From NCBI GenBank assembly GCA_023818965.1, contig JAMWCD010000006.1, positions 124,001 to 188,000 on the forward strand: a DNA stretch of 64,000 bases, written 5' to 3'. A model generated the notes under the pieces. That model saw only the letters and a list, made by a program, of their open reading frames with translations, searched no databases and was not told where the DNA came from. The translations under genes were made by a program, and so were the position numbers. This stretch comes from Candidatus Omnitrophota bacterium (GTDB taxonomy: Bacteria > Ratteibacteria > UBA8468 > B48-G9 > DTJG01). Shown in pieces: positions 23,589 to 36,081 of the stretch (positions are counted from its first letter, which is position 1; the number at the start of each line of letters is the position of its first letter).

Positions 23589-26500
23589 ATGAAAAATCTG
23601 GAAATGCCTGATTTATTAAAGGTCCAGATTGACCCCTATAAAAGATTTCTTCAAAAGGATGTTCCCCCAGAAAAGAGGGAAAATACAGGACTTGAGGAGA
23701 TTCTCAGGAGGGTCTTCCCTGAGATAGAGATACTACCTGGAGAAAAGCACCGTGTAATAGCAAGTGATGATGGGGTCCTGTTTCTTGAGTACATCAGTTA
23801 TGCAATAGAAGACCCTGTGGAAACAGAATCAGAGTGTGTTGAGAAAGGTATTACCTACGGTGGCAGATTTAAGATAAAATTCAGGCTTTATAAAAAGAAC
23901 AAGTCAACCAATCGTTTTGATAGCATCAGGGAGCCACAGGATGTTTATCTTGGCATAATCCCCCTGATGACAGAACGTGGAACATTCATTATCAATGGTA
24001 TTGAAAGAGCAGTCGTTAATCAGATACAGAGATCTCCTGGAGTATATTTCAAAGAAGAGGAAGAGATAGGACAGAGAATTACATATTCAGCGCGTATTTT
24101 TCCTGCACGTGGGCTATGGATGGAATTTCATCCTGAACTTCATCATAATGTGATGTGTCTGTATGCGTATTTTGGAAAGAAAAAGATTTATGCCACAACT
24201 TTACTGAAAGCACTTGGATATTCTGAGGCAGAAATTTTATCATTATTGTATGACTCACCCGACAAAATCCCGACTGATAGTATCATAAAAACAACCCTTG
24301 AAAAAGATGCTGATATAAAAACTGCTCAGGATGCTCTCAGAAAAATCTATGTGGAATTGAGACCTGGTTTTCCAATGGATGACAGGGAAGCCCGAATATT
24401 TTTCAAAAGATTGTTTTTCTCTTCAGAACAATATGATCTTTCTCCTGCAGGAAGAATGCAGATTAACAAGAAACTTGGATTGAACATAAATGAGTTGCAT
24501 CTGACATCAGAAGATATCATTAAGACAATCAGGTACCTGCTGAATCTTATGGAAAACAATCAAGGTGAAGTAGATGACATTGATCACCTTGGAAATAAAA
24601 GAGTGAGGACATCAGCAGAAATTATCAAAGAACACATGTATGAAGGGCTGATACGACTGGCTCATTTTGTAAAAGAAAGAATGGCAATCATTGATAAGAC
24701 ACAGGAAATTTCTCCACAGGACCTTTTGAATAGCAGGGTGTTTTCAACAGTTGTTGAAGAATTTTTTGCTCGAAATCAGTTATCTCAATTTCTTGATCAG
24801 ATTAATCCTCTCGCAGAACTTACTCATAAAAGAAGGTTGACAGCAGTTGGAGAAGGAGGGGTAAAAGAAAGAAAGCGAGCCGGATTTGAAGTCAGGGATG
24901 TTCATTATACACACTTTGGTAGAGTGTGTCCCATAGAAACACCTGAAGGTGCAAATGTTGGTTTAATTAATTCCCTTACTGTGTACGCTGAAGTTGACAG
25001 GATTGGTTTCATCAGGACCCCCTATTACAGGGTTAAGAACGGAAGGATTTTGTTTGATGAGGTCGTCTATATTTCTGCTGATGAAGAAGACAATTACGTT
25101 GTGGCTCCACCTGATGTTCCTTTTGATTCAAAAACAGGTTTAATTATTCCAGAAACAATTCGAGTAAGGTCAAAGGGTGGAGAATTTACAGAAGCCAGCA
25201 GGGATGAGATTCAGTTGATAGGGGTTTCTCCCAAACAGGTTGTTGGTTTAAGTGCTTCGCTAATACCATTTCTTGAGCACAATGATTCCAACCGTGCATT
25301 GATGGGTTCAAATATGCAACGTCAGGCAGTTCCACTTTTAAAAGCAGAAGCCCCACTGGTACGTACAGGAATGGAGAAAAAGGTTGTAATGGATTCAGGT
25401 GTTGTGGTAAAGGCAAGAAATTCAGGAGTTGTGAAGTATGTGGATGCAAGCAAAATTATTATTGAAAGGGATGATAAAGGATTATTTCCCTGGCAGCACC
25501 AGGATGAGTATTATCTTCAGACATTTCGCAGAACAAATCAGGATACCTGTTTTCATCAGAAACCAGTTGTTTCAGTTGGTCAGAAAGTAAAAAAGGGACA
25601 GATTATTTCAGATGGACCTGCTGTCTCTCCAGAAGGATATCTTGCACTCGGAAAAAATTTACTTGTTGCCTTTATGCCGTGGAGGGGATATAACTTTGAG
25701 GATGCGATTGTTCTGAGTGAACGACTCGTGAAGGAAGATACATTTACCTCAATTCACATTGAGAGGTTTGAGGTTATTGCTCAGGAGACAGAGCGTGGAC
25801 CTGAAGAAATAACAGCAGACCTTCCGAATGTTTCTGAGGAAGAACTAAGAAATCTTGATGAAAATGGCATTATCAGGATAGGTGCAGAAGTTAAACCAGG
25901 TGATATTCTTGTTGGTAAAATTACACCAAAGGGAGAATCTGAACTGACTCCTGAAGAGAAATTATTAAGGGTGATTTTTGGTGAAAAGGCAAGAGATGTT
26001 GCGAATACGTCATTGACTGTTCCTCCTGGTGTTTATGGTGTTGTGGTAAATGTAAAAACATATTATCCAACCGAAAGAATATCAGAGGACCAGGTGAAGA
26101 AGCAGGTTAGTGAGATCGAGAAAGAACTGAAAAATAAAAAGGCAATCGTGTGCAAAATTATCAAAGAACAGATAAAAGAAATACTAATCAGAAACAAGAT
26201 TTCTGCCACCAGATTAACAACAAATCCTGATAGCTGGGATCGCATTGTTAATTCAATTGATAATGAAGATATAAAAAATCAGGTGAAAAAAATTGTTGAC
26301 ATCGGCAAATCAGAACTTGAAAAACTTGAACAGGATGCGAACAATGAAAAAATAAAAATTCGAAGGGGTTCAGAACTTGAGCCCAATGTTATATGCAAGG
26401 TATCTGTTGAAATAGCAATAAAGAAAAAAGTTGCAGTTGGTGATAAGATGAGTGGAAGACATGGGAATAAAGGAGTAATCTCTGTGATATTGCCGGAAGA

Positions 26501-29500
26501 GGATATGCCATTTCTTGAGGATGGAACTCCTGTTGATATAGTGTTAAATCCACTTGGGGTTCCTTCACGTATGAACATTGGTCAGATTCTTGAAACACAT
26601 TTAGGATGGGCTCTGAGGACACTCGGATGTTCTGCTGAGACACCTGTTTTTGAAAGTATTAAAGAAATTGAGATTAAACAAAAACTCAGAGAGGCAGGTC
26701 TTCCTGAGGATGGAAAGACAATTGTCTATGATGGACAAACCGGTGAACCATTCCTTCAGCCTGTAACAGTTGGTTCAATTTATATGATGAAATTGATTCA
26801 TCTTGCTGATGAAAAGTTTCATGCTCGTTCTGTTGGTTCATATTCGTTAATAACACAGCAACCACTGGGAGGAAGGGCACAGTTTGGAGGTCAGAGGTTT
26901 GGAGAGATGGAAGTATGGGCTCTTGAAGGATATGGAGCCAGTCATACCCTGCGTGAAATGCTTACGATTAAAAGTGACGATATAAAGGGACGCAAAAAAG
27001 CCTATGAAAGTATTGTAAAGGGGATTGATTATCATGAAGAAAATCTTCCAGAATCATTCCATGTTCTTACACGTGAATTGAATGGTCTTGGATTTGATTT
27101 GAGGATAGAAAAAAGAAAAAAGGATGGTCAGGATAAGGATGTTGTGACCATAAGAATTGCACCACCAATGGTGATTCGTTCGTGGTCTTACGGGGAAGTA
27201 AAAAAAGCAGAGACATTGAATTACAGAACAAATAAACCCGAACGTGATGGTTTATTCTGTGAGAAAATTTTTGGTCCTGTAAAGGACTGGGAATGCGCGT
27301 GTGGAAAATACAAAAAACAGAGATTTCGCGGAATTATCTGTGACCGCTGTGGTGTAGAAGTTACCACTTCTGATGTAAGAAGGGAAAGAATGGGTCATAT
27401 TGAACTGGCAACACCTGTTTCATATGTGTGGCTGTTCAAAAGTTCAGCAAACTGGCTCGGGGTTCTACTGGATCTTTCACAGGTGACACTTGAAAAGGTT
27501 CTTTACTACGACAGATACATTGTTGTTGACGCAGGAGATACTCCGTTACAGGAAAAAGAACTTCTTACTGAAGAAGAATATAGAGAAAATCTCAGTAAAT
27601 ATGGGAATAGATTTCGTGCAGAAATTGGTGCAGCGGCAATACAGGAACTACTGAAAAAGATTGATCTTGAAAAAGAGATGGAAAAAGTGAAGCAACAGTT
27701 GAAAGACAAAAAGAAGAAAAAGGACCAGACAAACAGAAGAAATCTTGTAAAGAAATTACGAATGATAGAAGGTTTGATAAAAACAGAGGTTAAACCAGAG
27801 TATCTTGTAACGTCCATTATTCCTGTGATACCTCCTGATTTAAGACCACTTCTTCCTCTTGACGGTGGAAAATTTGTTGCGTCTGACCTTAATGACCTTT
27901 ATCAGAGGGTTATTAACAGAAATAACCGTCTTAGAAAACTTATCAAACTCCAGGCACCTGATATCATTATCAGGAATGAAAAAAGGATGTTGCAGGAAGC
28001 AGTTGATGCACTTTTGGATAATGGACGTTATGGAACACCTGTACTTGGTAAAGGGAAAAGGCCTTTGAAATCGCTTAGTGATGCATTGAGAGGTAAACAG
28101 GGTAGATTCAGACAGAATCTTTTAGGTAAGCGAGTTGATTATTCTGGAAGGGCAGTAATTGTTGTTGACCCAAAATTAAAGTTGAATGAGTGTGGAATAC
28201 CAAAACAAATGGCTCTTGAACTTTTCAGTCCGTTTGTTTTAAGAGAATTGAGAAAGAAAGAATATTTCCATACCCTTGGCAGTGCAAAAAGAGCCCTTGA
28301 GGAAAACAGACCAGAGGTATGGGAAATCCTTGAAAAAGTCACAAGGAATCATCCTGTATTGTTAAACAGACAACCTACGCTTCATCGTTTGAGCATTCAG
28401 GCTTTTGATCCAAGATTAATGGAAGGCAATGTTATCAGGATACATCCCCTTGTTTGTACTGCCTTTAATGCAGACTTTGATGGGGACACAATGAGTGTAC
28501 ATGTTCCCATAACTGTTGAGGCACAACTTGAGGCAGAACTATTGATGAAATCATCTCTTCATGTCCTGTCTCCAGCTAATGGAAGGCCTATCGTTACACC
28601 GACAAGAGATATTGTACTTGGATGTTACTATATGACATTCCAGAGTGATCAATCAGTTTATGGTGATAAAATTGTTGAATACAGGGCGCATAAGAAAACG
28701 ATTGAAGCAGTATTTGACATTGATGAGGCGAAGATATTATACATGGTCGGGAAACTTGAACTTCATCGACCTGTAAGAATAAGAAATAAAAATGGTGAGA
28801 TTATACTGACAACAGTAGGAAGGATTTTGTTCAATGAGATTCTTCCAGAAGGAATGCCGTATCAAAATCGTCTCATCAATATTGAGGCACTTGAGAATCT
28901 CATCAAGAGGATGTTTGTCACCTGTGGCTATGCAAAAACAGTAGAATTTCTTGATGCGGTGAAGGAACTTGGTTTTGAGTACGCAACAACCGGAGGTTTG
29001 AGTATTGGTATAGATGATCTAAAAGTTCCAGAAGCGAAACAAAAGATGATTGCTGAGGCACGAAAAGAGGTTGAAAGAATAGAGAAAGAATACAGAGAGG
29101 GTTTGATTTCTGAGGGTGAAAGATATAACAGGATTATTGACCTCTGGACATCAATTACAAATGAAGTGTCTAATGAGGTTTTTGCAACATTGAGAAGAGA
29201 TGCTTCTGTTGAGCCATTCAGGATTAATTCTCTTATTATGATGGTTGAGTCAGGGGCAAGAGGAAATCGTTCACAGGTGAATCAGCTGGCAGGTATGCGT
29301 GGATTGATGATCAGGCCAACAAAGAGAGCAACAGGTGGTATTGGAGAAATTATTACAACACCGGTACTGGCAAATTTCAGGGAAGGGCTGCCACTGCTTG
29401 AATACTTTATCTCAATCCATGGTGGAAGAAAGGGAGTTGTTGATACTGCTCTGAAAACCTCAGATGCTGGATACTTAAGCAGACGACTTGTTGATGTTGC

Positions 29501-31424
29501 GCACAGTGTGATTGTTACAATGGAGGATTGTGGTACAGCCGATGGTATTTATATCAGTGCACTTACTGAGGGAGAAAAAGTTATCATACCGCTTAGGGAC
29601 AGGATTATTGGTCGTGTTGCCTTTGACCCAATTGTTGATATTATTTCAGATGAAGTTGTTGTAAAAGCAGGTGAAATTATTGATGAGGAAAAGGCAGAAA
29701 AAATTGTTGCCCTTGGTATCGAAAGAATCAAGATTCGTTCAGTTCTTACCTGTAAAGCAGAAAAAGGTGTTTGCGCAAAATGTTATGGGGCAGACCTTTC
29801 CAGAAATAAACTTGTCAATCTTGGTGAGGCAGTGGGCGTTGTTGCTGCTCAATCAATTGGAGAACCAGGTACACAATTGACACTGAGAACATTCCATGTT
29901 GGAGGTACTGTAACAAGAGCCATAGGACCTTCAAGGATTATCAGTCATAGCGAAGGATATGTAAAGTTTTCAGAAAATCTCAGGTTTGTTAGAAACAAAG
30001 ATAACAGGATGGTTGTTATCAGCCGTGAAGGAACCATAGATATATACGATGATAAGGGTCGTCAACTTGAAAGTAATCCAGTATTTGTTGGTGCAATTCT
30101 CCACATCGAAGCAGGTAAAAAAGTGAAAAAGGAACAGGTTCTTGCGACATGGGATCCTTACGCTTTACCCATTATCGCAGAAAAGAAGGGTGTCGTAAGA
30201 TTCAGGGATATTGTAAGCGGTAAGACGATTAAGGAAGAAAAAGACCAGCGTGCAAATGTTACCAAGAGAACAGTGATTGAACATCAGGAAGACCTGGAAC
30301 CGAGGATTGAAATTCTTGAAGATGTGCATGCCGGGAAGTCAGCCGTTATCAAATTTAAGGATATTGAAGTGGGAGAGAATGCAAGAAAAGAGGACAATGA
30401 AATAATTATCACAACACACACTTCTGAAAAAAGACCTGAAATTGTTCTGGTTGAGAAAGATGGAAAAACTGAATTAGAAAAACATCCTGTTTCTATACAT
30501 ACTGAAATTATGGTGAATGATGGAGATTCTGTAAAAGCAGGCGACTTAATTGCTCGCAGGGTTATTGCTTCCCATTATCTTTCAGTTAATACCAGTATTC
30601 TTGTTGACGATGGACAGGTCGTTACCCCTGGTGAAATCCTCGCAAAAACACCAAGGGTTGTTGGACGTGTTCAGGATATCACAGGAGGATTACCAAGAGT
30701 TTCAGAACTTTTTGAGGCAAGAACACCAAAGAATCCAGCAATTTTAAGTGAAATTGAAGGTACAGTTTCCATCCATCAGGGTGAAAAGGGAACAAGAATT
30801 ATACGAGTAACAGATGAATCAACCAAGCAGACAAGAGAATACAGGATTCCTTTTGGAAAACATCTTCTTGTTGCAAACGGAGATCATGTTGTCAGTGGTT
30901 CGAAACTTACTGATGGTCCTGCTGTTTTGACAGATGTTTTAAGAACACAGGGTGAAAAAAAGGTTCAGGAATACCTTCTGAACGAAATACAAAAAGTTTA
31001 CAGGGTGGAGGGTGTTAATATTAATGACAAGCACATGGAAATTATTATTCGACAGATGCTTTCGAAGGTGAGAGTGACTGATCCTGGTGACACCTACCTG
31101 CTTGAGGGCGAAGAGATTGACAGGGTAAAAATTCAGCAGATCAATGAAGCATTACCAAAAGGTAAAAAACGAGCAAAATATGAACCATTGATTCTTGGGA
31201 TTTCCAGGGTTGCTCTCAGCAGTGAAAGTTTTATTTCTGCTGCTTCATTCCAGGAAACAATGAAAGTTATAACAAATGCTGCTATTACAGGTGCTGAGGA
31301 TTACCTTGAGGGATTGAAAGAAAATGTTATTCTTGGGAAATTAATCCCTGCTGGTACTGGATTTTTTGCCAGTCAGATGAAAAAGCAGGAACAAACCGCA
31401 GAAGCATTTGTGAGCAGTGAATAA
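23589..31424 (+). CDS. rpoBC: RNA polymerase beta and beta-prime subunits as one fused ORF
   Basis: One open frame of 2611 codons encodes both large subunits. The beta part (to about residue 1180) includes the rifampicin-pocket region near 397-440, GRHGNKG and the C-terminal [20 protein letters not shown]. Beta-prime follows without a stop: [19 protein letters not shown], the zinc finger CACGKYK/CDRCG (near 1236-1258), catalytic NADFDGD (near 1627), a second zinc site ([11 protein letters not shown], near 2055), and a trigger loop split by about 250 residues, as with the E. coli SI3 insertion. At the junction, GTG 27144-27146 lies 5 nt after AAGG, so separate translation is not excluded. Fusions are known in Helicobacter and Wolbachia. 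Confidence 0.95.
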   Translation: MKNLEMPDLLKVQIDPYKRFLQKDVPPEKRENTGLEEILRRVFPEIEILPGEKHRVIASDDGVLFLEYISYAIEDPVETESECVEKGITYGGRFKIKFRLYKKNKSTNRFDSIREPQDVYLGIIPLMTERGTFIINGIERAVVNQIQRSPGVYFKEEEEIGQRITYSARIFPARGLWMEFHPELHHNVMCLYAYFGKKKIYATTLLKALGYSEAEILSLLYDSPDKIPTDSIIKTTLEKDADIKTAQDALRKIYVELRPGFPMDDREARIFFKRLFFSSEQYDLSPAGRMQINKKLGLNINELHLTSEDIIKTIRYLLNLMENNQGEVDDIDHLGNKRVRTSAEIIKEHMYEGLIRLAHFVKERMAIIDKTQEISPQDLLNSRVFSTVVEEFFARNQLSQFLDQINPLAELTHKRRLTAVGEGGVKERKRAGFEVRDVHYTHFGRVCPIETPEGANVGLINSLTVYAEVDRIGFIRTPYYRVKNGRILFDEVVYISADEEDNYVVAPPDVPFDSKTGLIIPETIRVRSKGGEFTEASRDEIQLIGVSPKQVVGLSASLIPFLEHNDSNRALMGSNMQRQAVPLLKAEAPLVRTGMEKKVVMDSGVVVKARNSGVVKYVDASKIIIERDDKGLFPWQHQDEYYLQTFRRTNQDTCFHQKPVVSVGQKVKKGQIISDGPAVSPEGYLALGKNLLVAFMPWRGYNFEDAIVLSERLVKEDTFTSIHIERFEVIAQETERGPEEITADLPNVSEEELRNLDENGIIRIGAEVKPGDILVGKITPKGESELTPEEKLLRVIFGEKARDVANTSLTVPPGVYGVVVNVKTYYPTERISEDQVKKQVSEIEKELKNKKAIVCKIIKEQIKEILIRNKISATRLTTNPDSWDRIVNSIDNEDIKNQVKKIVDIGKSELEKLEQDANNEKIKIRRGSELEPNVICKVSVEIAIKKKVAVGDKMSGRHGNKGVISVILPEEDMPFLEDGTPVDIVLNPLGVPSRMNIGQILETHLGWALRTLGCSAETPVFESIKEIEIKQKLREAGLPEDGKTIVYDGQTGEPFLQPVTVGSIYMMKLIHLADEKFHARSVGSYSLITQQPLGGRAQFGGQRFGEMEVWALEGYGASHTLREMLTIKSDDIKGRKKAYESIVKGIDYHEENLPESFHVLTRELNGLGFDLRIEKRKKDGQDKDVVTIRIAPPMVIRSWSYGEVKKAETLNYRTNKPERDGLFCEKIFGPVKDWECACGKYKKQRFRGIICDRCGVEVTTSDVRRERMGHIELATPVSYVWLFKSSANWLGVLLDLSQVTLEKVLYYDRYIVVDAGDTPLQEKELLTEEEYRENLSKYGNRFRAEIGAAAIQELLKKIDLEKEMEKVKQQLKDKKKKKDQTNRRNLVKKLRMIEGLIKTEVKPEYLVTSIIPVIPPDLRPLLPLDGGKFVASDLNDLYQRVINRNNRLRKLIKLQAPDIIIRNEKRMLQEAVDALLDNGRYGTPVLGKGKRPLKSLSDALRGKQGRFRQNLLGKRVDYSGRAVIVVDPKLKLNECGIPKQMALELFSPFVLRELRKKEYFHTLGSAKRALEENRPEVWEILEKVTRNHPVLLNRQPTLHRLSIQAFDPRLMEGNVIRIHPLVCTAFNADFDGDTMSVHVPITVEAQLEAELLMKSSLHVLSPANGRPIVTPTRDIVLGCYYMTFQSDQSVYGDKIVEYRAHKKTIEAVFDIDEAKILYMVGKLELHRPVRIRNKNGEIILTTVGRILFNEILPEGMPYQNRLINIEALENLIKRMFVTCGYAKTVEFLDAVKELGFEYATTGGLSIGIDDLKVPEAKQKMIAEARKEVERIEKEYREGLISEGERYNRIIDLWTSITNEVSNEVFATLRRDASVEPFRINSLIMMVESGARGNRSQVNQLAGMRGLMIRPTKRATGGIGEIITTPVLANFREGLPLLEYFISIHGGRKGVVDTALKTSDAGYLSRRLVDVAHSVIVTMEDCGTADGIYISALTEGEKVIIPLRDRIIGRVAFDPIVDIISDEVVVKAGEIIDEEKAEKIVALGIERIKIRSVLTCKAEKGVCAKCYGADLSRNKLVNLGEAVGVVAAQSIGEPGTQLTLRTFHVGGTVTRAIGPSRIISHSEGYVKFSENLRFVRNKDNRMVVISREGTIDIYDDKGRQLESNPVFVGAILHIEAGKKVKKEQVLATWDPYALPIIAEKKGVVRFRDIVSGKTIKEEKDQRANVTKRTVIEHQEDLEPRIEILEDVHAGKSAVIKFKDIEVGENARKEDNEIIITTHTSEKRPEIVLVEKDGKTELEKHPVSIHTEIMVNDGDSVKAGDLIARRVIASHYLSVNTSILVDDGQVVTPGEILAKTPRVVGRVQDITGGLPRVSELFEARTPKNPAILSEIEGTVSIHQGEKGTRIIRVTDESTKQTREYRIPFGKHLLVANGDHVVSGSKLTDGPAVLTDVLRTQGEKKVQEYLLNEIQKVYRVEGVNINDKHMEIIIRQMLSKVRVTDPGDTYLLEGEEIDRVKIQQINEALPKGKKRAKYEPLILGISRVALSSESFISAASFQETMKVITNAAITGAEDYLEGLKENVILGKLIPAGTGFFASQMKKQEQTAEAFVSSE

Positions 31425-31444
31425 CAATTTAAAAAGGAGAAGAT

Positions 31445-31849
31445 ATGCCAACGATTAATCAACTTATTCGACTGGGAAGGAAGAAGAAAATAAAAAAGTC
31501 CAAGTCAACTGCACTTGAAGCAAATCCGTTAAAAAGGGGTGTATGTCTTTATGTCAAAACAATGACACCCAAGAAACCCAATTCAGCCTTGAGAAAAATA
31601 GCAAAGGTAAGATTGAGCAATGGTAAGGAAGTGATTGCATATATTCCAGGTATTGGCCACAATCTGCAGGAACACTCTATCGTACTGGTACGGGGAGGCA
31701 GGGTTAAGGATCTGCCAGGAGTAAAATATCATATTGTAAGAGGCGCATATGATGCAGCACAGGTTGAGGGAAGGAAGAAATCCCGGTCTCGATATGGTAC
31801 CAAAAAATCAAAGGAACAACAGGCACCGCAACAACAAAAACAGGAGTAG
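31445..31849 (+). CDS. rpsL: 30S ribosomal protein S12
   Basis: A 134-residue decoding-centre protein. Seen: [31 protein letters not shown] and [15 protein letters not shown]. The Lys residues equivalent to E. coli K42 and K87, where streptomycin-resistance changes arise, are both present. The Gln/Lys-rich tail (about 15 residues) is extra. It begins the str gene set 20 nt after rpoBC with an AAAAGGAG site. Confidence 0.97.
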   Translation: MPTINQLIRLGRKKKIKKSKSTALEANPLKRGVCLYVKTMTPKKPNSALRKIAKVRLSNGKEVIAYIPGIGHNLQEHSIVLVRGGRVKDLPGVKYHIVRGAYDAAQVEGRKKSRSRYGTKKSKEQQAPQQQKQE

Positions 31850-31851
31850 TT

Positions 31852-32322
31852 ATGCCAAGAAGAAAGTATAAATCACGAAATATATTATTACCTGACCCGA
31901 AATACAATGATCTTGAAGTGGCTAAATTCATCAATTCTTTGATGGTTGATGGAAAAAAGAGCCTGTCTCAAAAAATAATGTACAGATGTTTTGATCTGTT
32001 AAGTGAACGAACAAAGGAAGATCCTTTAACAGTATTCAAGAGAGCATTGAATAATGTCAAACCGAGACTTGAAGTCCGTCCAAGAAGGGTTGGAGGTGCA
32101 ACATATCAGGTTCCTGTGGAGGTTGCACCAAAAAGAAGTCTTGCACTTGCAATCAGATGGATTATTCAATCAGCAAGAGCTCGTAAAGGTAAACCCATGT
32201 ACGAGCGTCTGGTTGAGGAAATTATTGATGCAAGTAAAAATGAAGGTGCCAGTGTAAAGAAAAGAGAAGAAATGCACAAAATGGCAGAATCGAACCGCGC
32301 TTTTGCACATTATCGCTGGTAA
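31852..32322 (+). CDS. rpsG: 30S ribosomal protein S7
   Basis: A 156-residue protein that starts assembly of the 30S head. Seen: [24 protein letters not shown], the [21 protein letters not shown] signature region (near residues 69-88) and AHYRW at the end. It follows rpsL after 2 nt. In E. coli this protein represses the str operon; no target was identified here. Confidence 0.97.
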   Translation: MPRRKYKSRNILLPDPKYNDLEVAKFINSLMVDGKKSLSQKIMYRCFDLLSERTKEDPLTVFKRALNNVKPRLEVRPRRVGGATYQVPVEVAPKRSLALAIRWIIQSARARKGKPMYERLVEEIIDASKNEGASVKKREEMHKMAESNRAFAHYRW

Positions 32323-32471
32323 AGTTTCATTTCTCAAGGCACCATCCATTATTGTGATGTTGCACTGGAGTTTTGTTTTGAAGGTAGATAAAAACAATTC
32401 TGGGATTATCAGGGAATACATAGAAAATGGTGACAAAAGTTTTAACGAAAAAAAATACGGAATTTTTGCGA

Positions 32472-34532
32472 ATGGAAGATATTGAACGCGTAAGAAATAT
32501 TGGGATTATTGCCCATATTGATGCTGGAAAGACAACGACAACAGAACGCATTCTTTATTATAGCGGGAAGATTTCTCGTGTTGGAGATGTTGATGAAGGA
32601 ACCGCAACAATGGACTGGATGGAACAGGAAAGAGAGCGTGGAATTACAATAACATCTGCAGCCACGACCTGTTTCTGGCGGGGGCACAAAATTAACATTA
32701 TTGATACTCCTGGACATGTTGATTTTACTGCTGAGGTTGAAAGATCTTTAAGGGTACTTGATGGTGCTATTGGAATTTTCTGTGCTGTGGGAGCAGTTCA
32801 ATCTCAATCGGAAACTGTCTGGAGACAGAGTGAAAGATATGGTATACCGAAGATTGTTTACATCAACAAGCTTGACAGAATTGGTGCTGATTTTTACAGG
32901 GTTATCAATCAAATTGAAAAAAGATTGGGCGCAAAATGCCTTATTCTTCAACTGCCCATTGGCAGAGAACTAAATTTTTCAGGTATTATAGACCTGATAG
33001 AAAACCATGCGATTTTTTATCCCACAGATTCAGAAAATGATGCGTATATTGCTGAAATTCCAGCAGAGATGAAACAGGAAGTGATTCACGCAAGAAATCA
33101 AATGCTTGAGCGACTTGCTGAGCATGATGAAGAAATTATGGAAATGTATGTCCATGATAAAGAAATAGAGAAGGATGTTATTCGAAGGGCTATCAGAAGG
33201 GCAACTTTAAAAAGATATCTGTACCCTGTATTTTGTGGTGCATCATTAAGAAACAAAGGGACAAAACTTTTACTTGATGCAATCGTTGATTATTTACCAT
33301 CTCCTGTTGATAGGGGGGAGATTACAGGCGAAAATCCTGAGACAAAAGAAATTGTAGCGAGAAAACCTGTTATTGAAGAGCCTGTTTGTATTCTTGCTTT
33401 CAAAGTTGTCAATGATATGTTCTTCGGAAGACTGATTTATGCGCGTGTTTATTCAGGAGAAATCATTCCAGGGATGCGACTTATGAACTGGTCACGTACC
33501 CGCAAAGAAAGGATATTAAAAATTCTTGAGGTTCATGCAAATAAATTTCAGGAAATTGAAAGGGCTGTGGCAGGTGATATTGTTGCCCTTGTTGGATTAA
33601 AGGAGACCTTCACAGGTGATACTCTTGGTTCTCCAGATCATCCGATTATTCTTGAAAAAATGCAATTTCCTGAACCTGTTCTGAACATGAAGGTTGAACC
33701 AAAAACAAAAGCAGAAGCAGAAAAGGTTTTTCAAACTCTCACAAAAATGAGTGAGGAAGATCCGACATTTAAAATAAAGATTGACCCTGAGACAGGAGAA
33801 ACGATTATTTCTGGAATGGGACAATTGCATATAGAGGTTCTTGTTGAGAGAATGAGAAGACAATACAATGTTGATGTACGATTGGGAAAACCAGAGGTTG
33901 CATACAAAGAGACAATCACAAAGACTGCGATTGGTGAAGGCAAATTCATTAAGCAAACTGGTGGTAAGGGTCATTATGGACATGTTGTCGTTGAAATCAA
34001 ACCTGCTGCTGAGGGAGTTAAATTTAATTTTACCAGTCGACTGAAAGGAGAAGTTATTCCATCACAATTTTTGCCTGCTATTGAAGAAGGAATTGTTGAA
34101 GCAATGGAAGTGGGTTCTTTAAAAGGTTATCCTGTGATAAATGTAGAAGTAGCAGTGGTTGATGGTTCGTTCCATCCTGTTGATTCAAACGATATTGCAT
34201 TTAAGATTGCGGCATCAATGGCTTTCAAAGATGCTTATATGAAAGCCAGTCCAGTACTTCTTGAACCGATTATGAAGCTTGAAGTTACAACACCATCAGA
34301 ATATGTTGGAGAAATTATCGCAGATATTGGCATCAGAAATGGTCGGATTGAAGAGATGATTGATGAAGGAAAATATAAGATAATTCGCGGGTTTGTGCCG
34401 CTTCGGACAATGTTTGACTACCCGACTGTAATCAGGTCCTTGACACAAGGTCGCGCAAGTTATATAATAGAACCTTGTTTTTACGAAAAAATTCCTGATG
34501 AACAATTGAAAAAAATAGAAGAACTTATGTAA
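32472..34532 (+). CDS. fusA: elongation factor G
   Basis: A 686-residue translocation GTPase. Seen: [12 protein letters not shown] (G1), [10 protein letters not shown] (G2), DTPGHVDF (G3), NKLDR (G4), then domains II-V, with the domain IV region near [12 protein letters not shown]. The ATG at 32472 gives the family N-terminus ([12 protein letters not shown]). An in-frame ATG at 32427 would add 15 residues of no recognisable homology, and neither start has a strong ribosome site. The 104-149 nt gap after rpsG is the widest in the str-S10-spc stretch; I saw no convincing promoter in it. Confidence 0.95.
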   Translation: MEDIERVRNIGIIAHIDAGKTTTTERILYYSGKISRVGDVDEGTATMDWMEQERERGITITSAATTCFWRGHKINIIDTPGHVDFTAEVERSLRVLDGAIGIFCAVGAVQSQSETVWRQSERYGIPKIVYINKLDRIGADFYRVINQIEKRLGAKCLILQLPIGRELNFSGIIDLIENHAIFYPTDSENDAYIAEIPAEMKQEVIHARNQMLERLAEHDEEIMEMYVHDKEIEKDVIRRAIRRATLKRYLYPVFCGASLRNKGTKLLLDAIVDYLPSPVDRGEITGENPETKEIVARKPVIEEPVCILAFKVVNDMFFGRLIYARVYSGEIIPGMRLMNWSRTRKERILKILEVHANKFQEIERAVAGDIVALVGLKETFTGDTLGSPDHPIILEKMQFPEPVLNMKVEPKTKAEAEKVFQTLTKMSEEDPTFKIKIDPETGETIISGMGQLHIEVLVERMRRQYNVDVRLGKPEVAYKETITKTAIGEGKFIKQTGGKGHYGHVVVEIKPAAEGVKFNFTSRLKGEVIPSQFLPAIEEGIVEAMEVGSLKGYPVINVEVAVVDGSFHPVDSNDIAFKIAASMAFKDAYMKASPVLLEPIMKLEVTTPSEYVGEIIADIGIRNGRIEEMIDEGKYKIIRGFVPLRTMFDYPTVIRSLTQGRASYIIEPCFYEKIPDEQLKKIEELM

Positions 34533-34549
34533 TTAAATGGAGGCAGAAC

Positions 34550-35752
34550 ATGGCGAAGGAGAAATTTGTACGAAGCAAGCCACATGTGAATGTAGGGACG
34601 ATAGGGCATGTAGATCATGGGAAGACGACATTGAGCAGTGCGATAACGTTGGTATTGTCGAAGGCAGGGAAGGCTCAGCATTTGAAGTATGAAGACATAG
34701 ACAAGGCGCCTGAGGAGAAGGAGAGGGGATTAACGATACAGATAGCGCACATAGAGTATGAGACGGAGAAGCGACATTATGCACACATAGATTGTCCTGG
34801 TCATGCTGATTATATAAAGAACATGATAACAGGTGCGGCACAGATGGATGGAGCGATTCTGGTGGTGAGTGCTCCGGATGGTCCGATGCCGCAGACGAGG
34901 GAGCATATACTATTAGCCAGGCAGGTAGGGGTACCAGCGATAGTAGTATTTATGAACAAGATGGACATGTTGAGTGATAAAGAGTTGATAGAGCTGGTAG
35001 AGATGGAAGTGAGGGAGTTATTGAGCAAGTATGAATTTCCTGGGGACAAGGTACCGGTGATAAAGGGTTCAGCGCTTGAGGCATTGAGTTGTGGATGCGG
35101 GAAGAGGGAATGTAGCAAGTGTGGACCGATATGGGAGTTAATGGATGCGATAGACAGTTACATACCTGAGCCTGTGAGGTTGGTAGATCAGCCATTTTTG
35201 CTTGCGGTAGAGGATGTATTTTCTATTACAGGAAGAGGGACAGTAGCGACAGGAAGGGTAGAGAGGGGAAAGATAAAGGCAGGAGAAGAGGTAGAGATAG
35301 TAGGATTAAGGGAAGGAGTGACAAAGACAGTAGTGACCAGTATAGAGATGTTCAGGAAGATACTTGATGAAGCGGTAGCAGGAGATAATGTAGGGTTATT
35401 GTTGAGAGGGATAGAGAAGGAAGGGGTAGAGAGAGGGATGGTGATAGCGGCGCCTGGGAGTATAACTCCGCATAAGAAGTTCAAGGCGCAGGTATATGTA
35501 TTGAAGAAGGAGGAAGGAGGCAGGCACACTCCATTTTTCACAGGTTATCGTCCACAATTTTTCTTCAGGACGACAGATGTGACAGGGACGATAAAGTTGC
35601 CTGAAGGTGTAGAGATGGTGATGCCTGGAGATAACATAGAGATGGAGGCAGAGTTGATAGCGCCTGTTGCGATGGAGAAAGGGTTGAGGTTTGCGATCAG
35701 GGAAGGTGGTAGAACAGTTGGTTCAGGTGCTATCACTGAAATCATTTCATAA
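34550..35752 (+). CDS. tuf: elongation factor Tu, copy 2
   Basis: This copy encodes exactly the same 400 residues as tuf1. I found one nucleotide difference (T at 35737 against G at 20455, a silent Thr change). Identity begins about 3 nt before the ATG and ends about 6 nt after the stop. The flanks are unrelated, so the boundary follows the gene itself, as expected from gene conversion. The ATA-rich codon use contrasts sharply with fusA on one side and rpsJ on the other. Position in the str operon after fusA is standard. TGGAGG precedes the ATG. Confidence 0.97.
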   Translation: MAKEKFVRSKPHVNVGTIGHVDHGKTTLSSAITLVLSKAGKAQHLKYEDIDKAPEEKERGLTIQIAHIEYETEKRHYAHIDCPGHADYIKNMITGAAQMDGAILVVSAPDGPMPQTREHILLARQVGVPAIVVFMNKMDMLSDKELIELVEMEVRELLSKYEFPGDKVPVIKGSALEALSCGCGKRECSKCGPIWELMDAIDSYIPEPVRLVDQPFLLAVEDVFSITGRGTVATGRVERGKIKAGEEVEIVGLREGVTKTVVTSIEMFRKILDEAVAGDNVGLLLRGIEKEGVERGMVIAAPGSITPHKKFKAQVYVLKKEEGGRHTPFFTGYRPQFFFRTTDVTGTIKLPEGVEMVMPGDNIEMEAELIAPVAMEKGLRFAIREGGRTVGSGAITEIIS

Positions 35753-35766
35753 AGGATATCAGGACT

Positions 35767-36078
35767 ATGGAAAAAAAGCGAATAAGAATTAAATTAAGAA
35801 GTTTTGACCACAGGATACTTGATGAATCAGTAAAGCAGATTACTGATATTGCAAAAAGTACTGGTGTCAGGATTATTGGTCCTATACCGCTTCCAACAAA
35901 AAAGGAAATTTATACTGTTTTACGTTCGCCACATGTGAACAAAAAGAGCAGGGAACAATTCCAACTGTGTACACATAAGAGATTGATTGATATACTTGAC
36001 CCAACTACACGGACTGTTGATGCTTTAAGTCGTTTGAATCTTCCAGCAGGTGTAGAGGTTGAAATGAAATTGGAGTGA
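35767..36078 (+). CDS. rpsJ: 30S ribosomal protein S10
   Basis: A 103-residue protein of the 30S head that also contacts NusG and NusB. Seen: [37 protein letters not shown] and [18 protein letters not shown]. It opens the S10 gene set only 14 nt after tuf2, with no promoter, so str and S10 sets appear to be cotranscribed. Confidence 0.97.
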   Translation: MEKKRIRIKLRSFDHRILDESVKQITDIAKSTGVRIIGPIPLPTKKEIYTVLRSPHVNKKSREQFQLCTHKRLIDILDPTTRTVDALSRLNLPAGVEVEMKLE

Positions 36079-36081
36079 GAA

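Noticed and set aside
32323..32471. Promoter between rpsG and fusA
   Set aside because: TTGCAC near 32360 has no acceptable -10 element at 16-18 nt.
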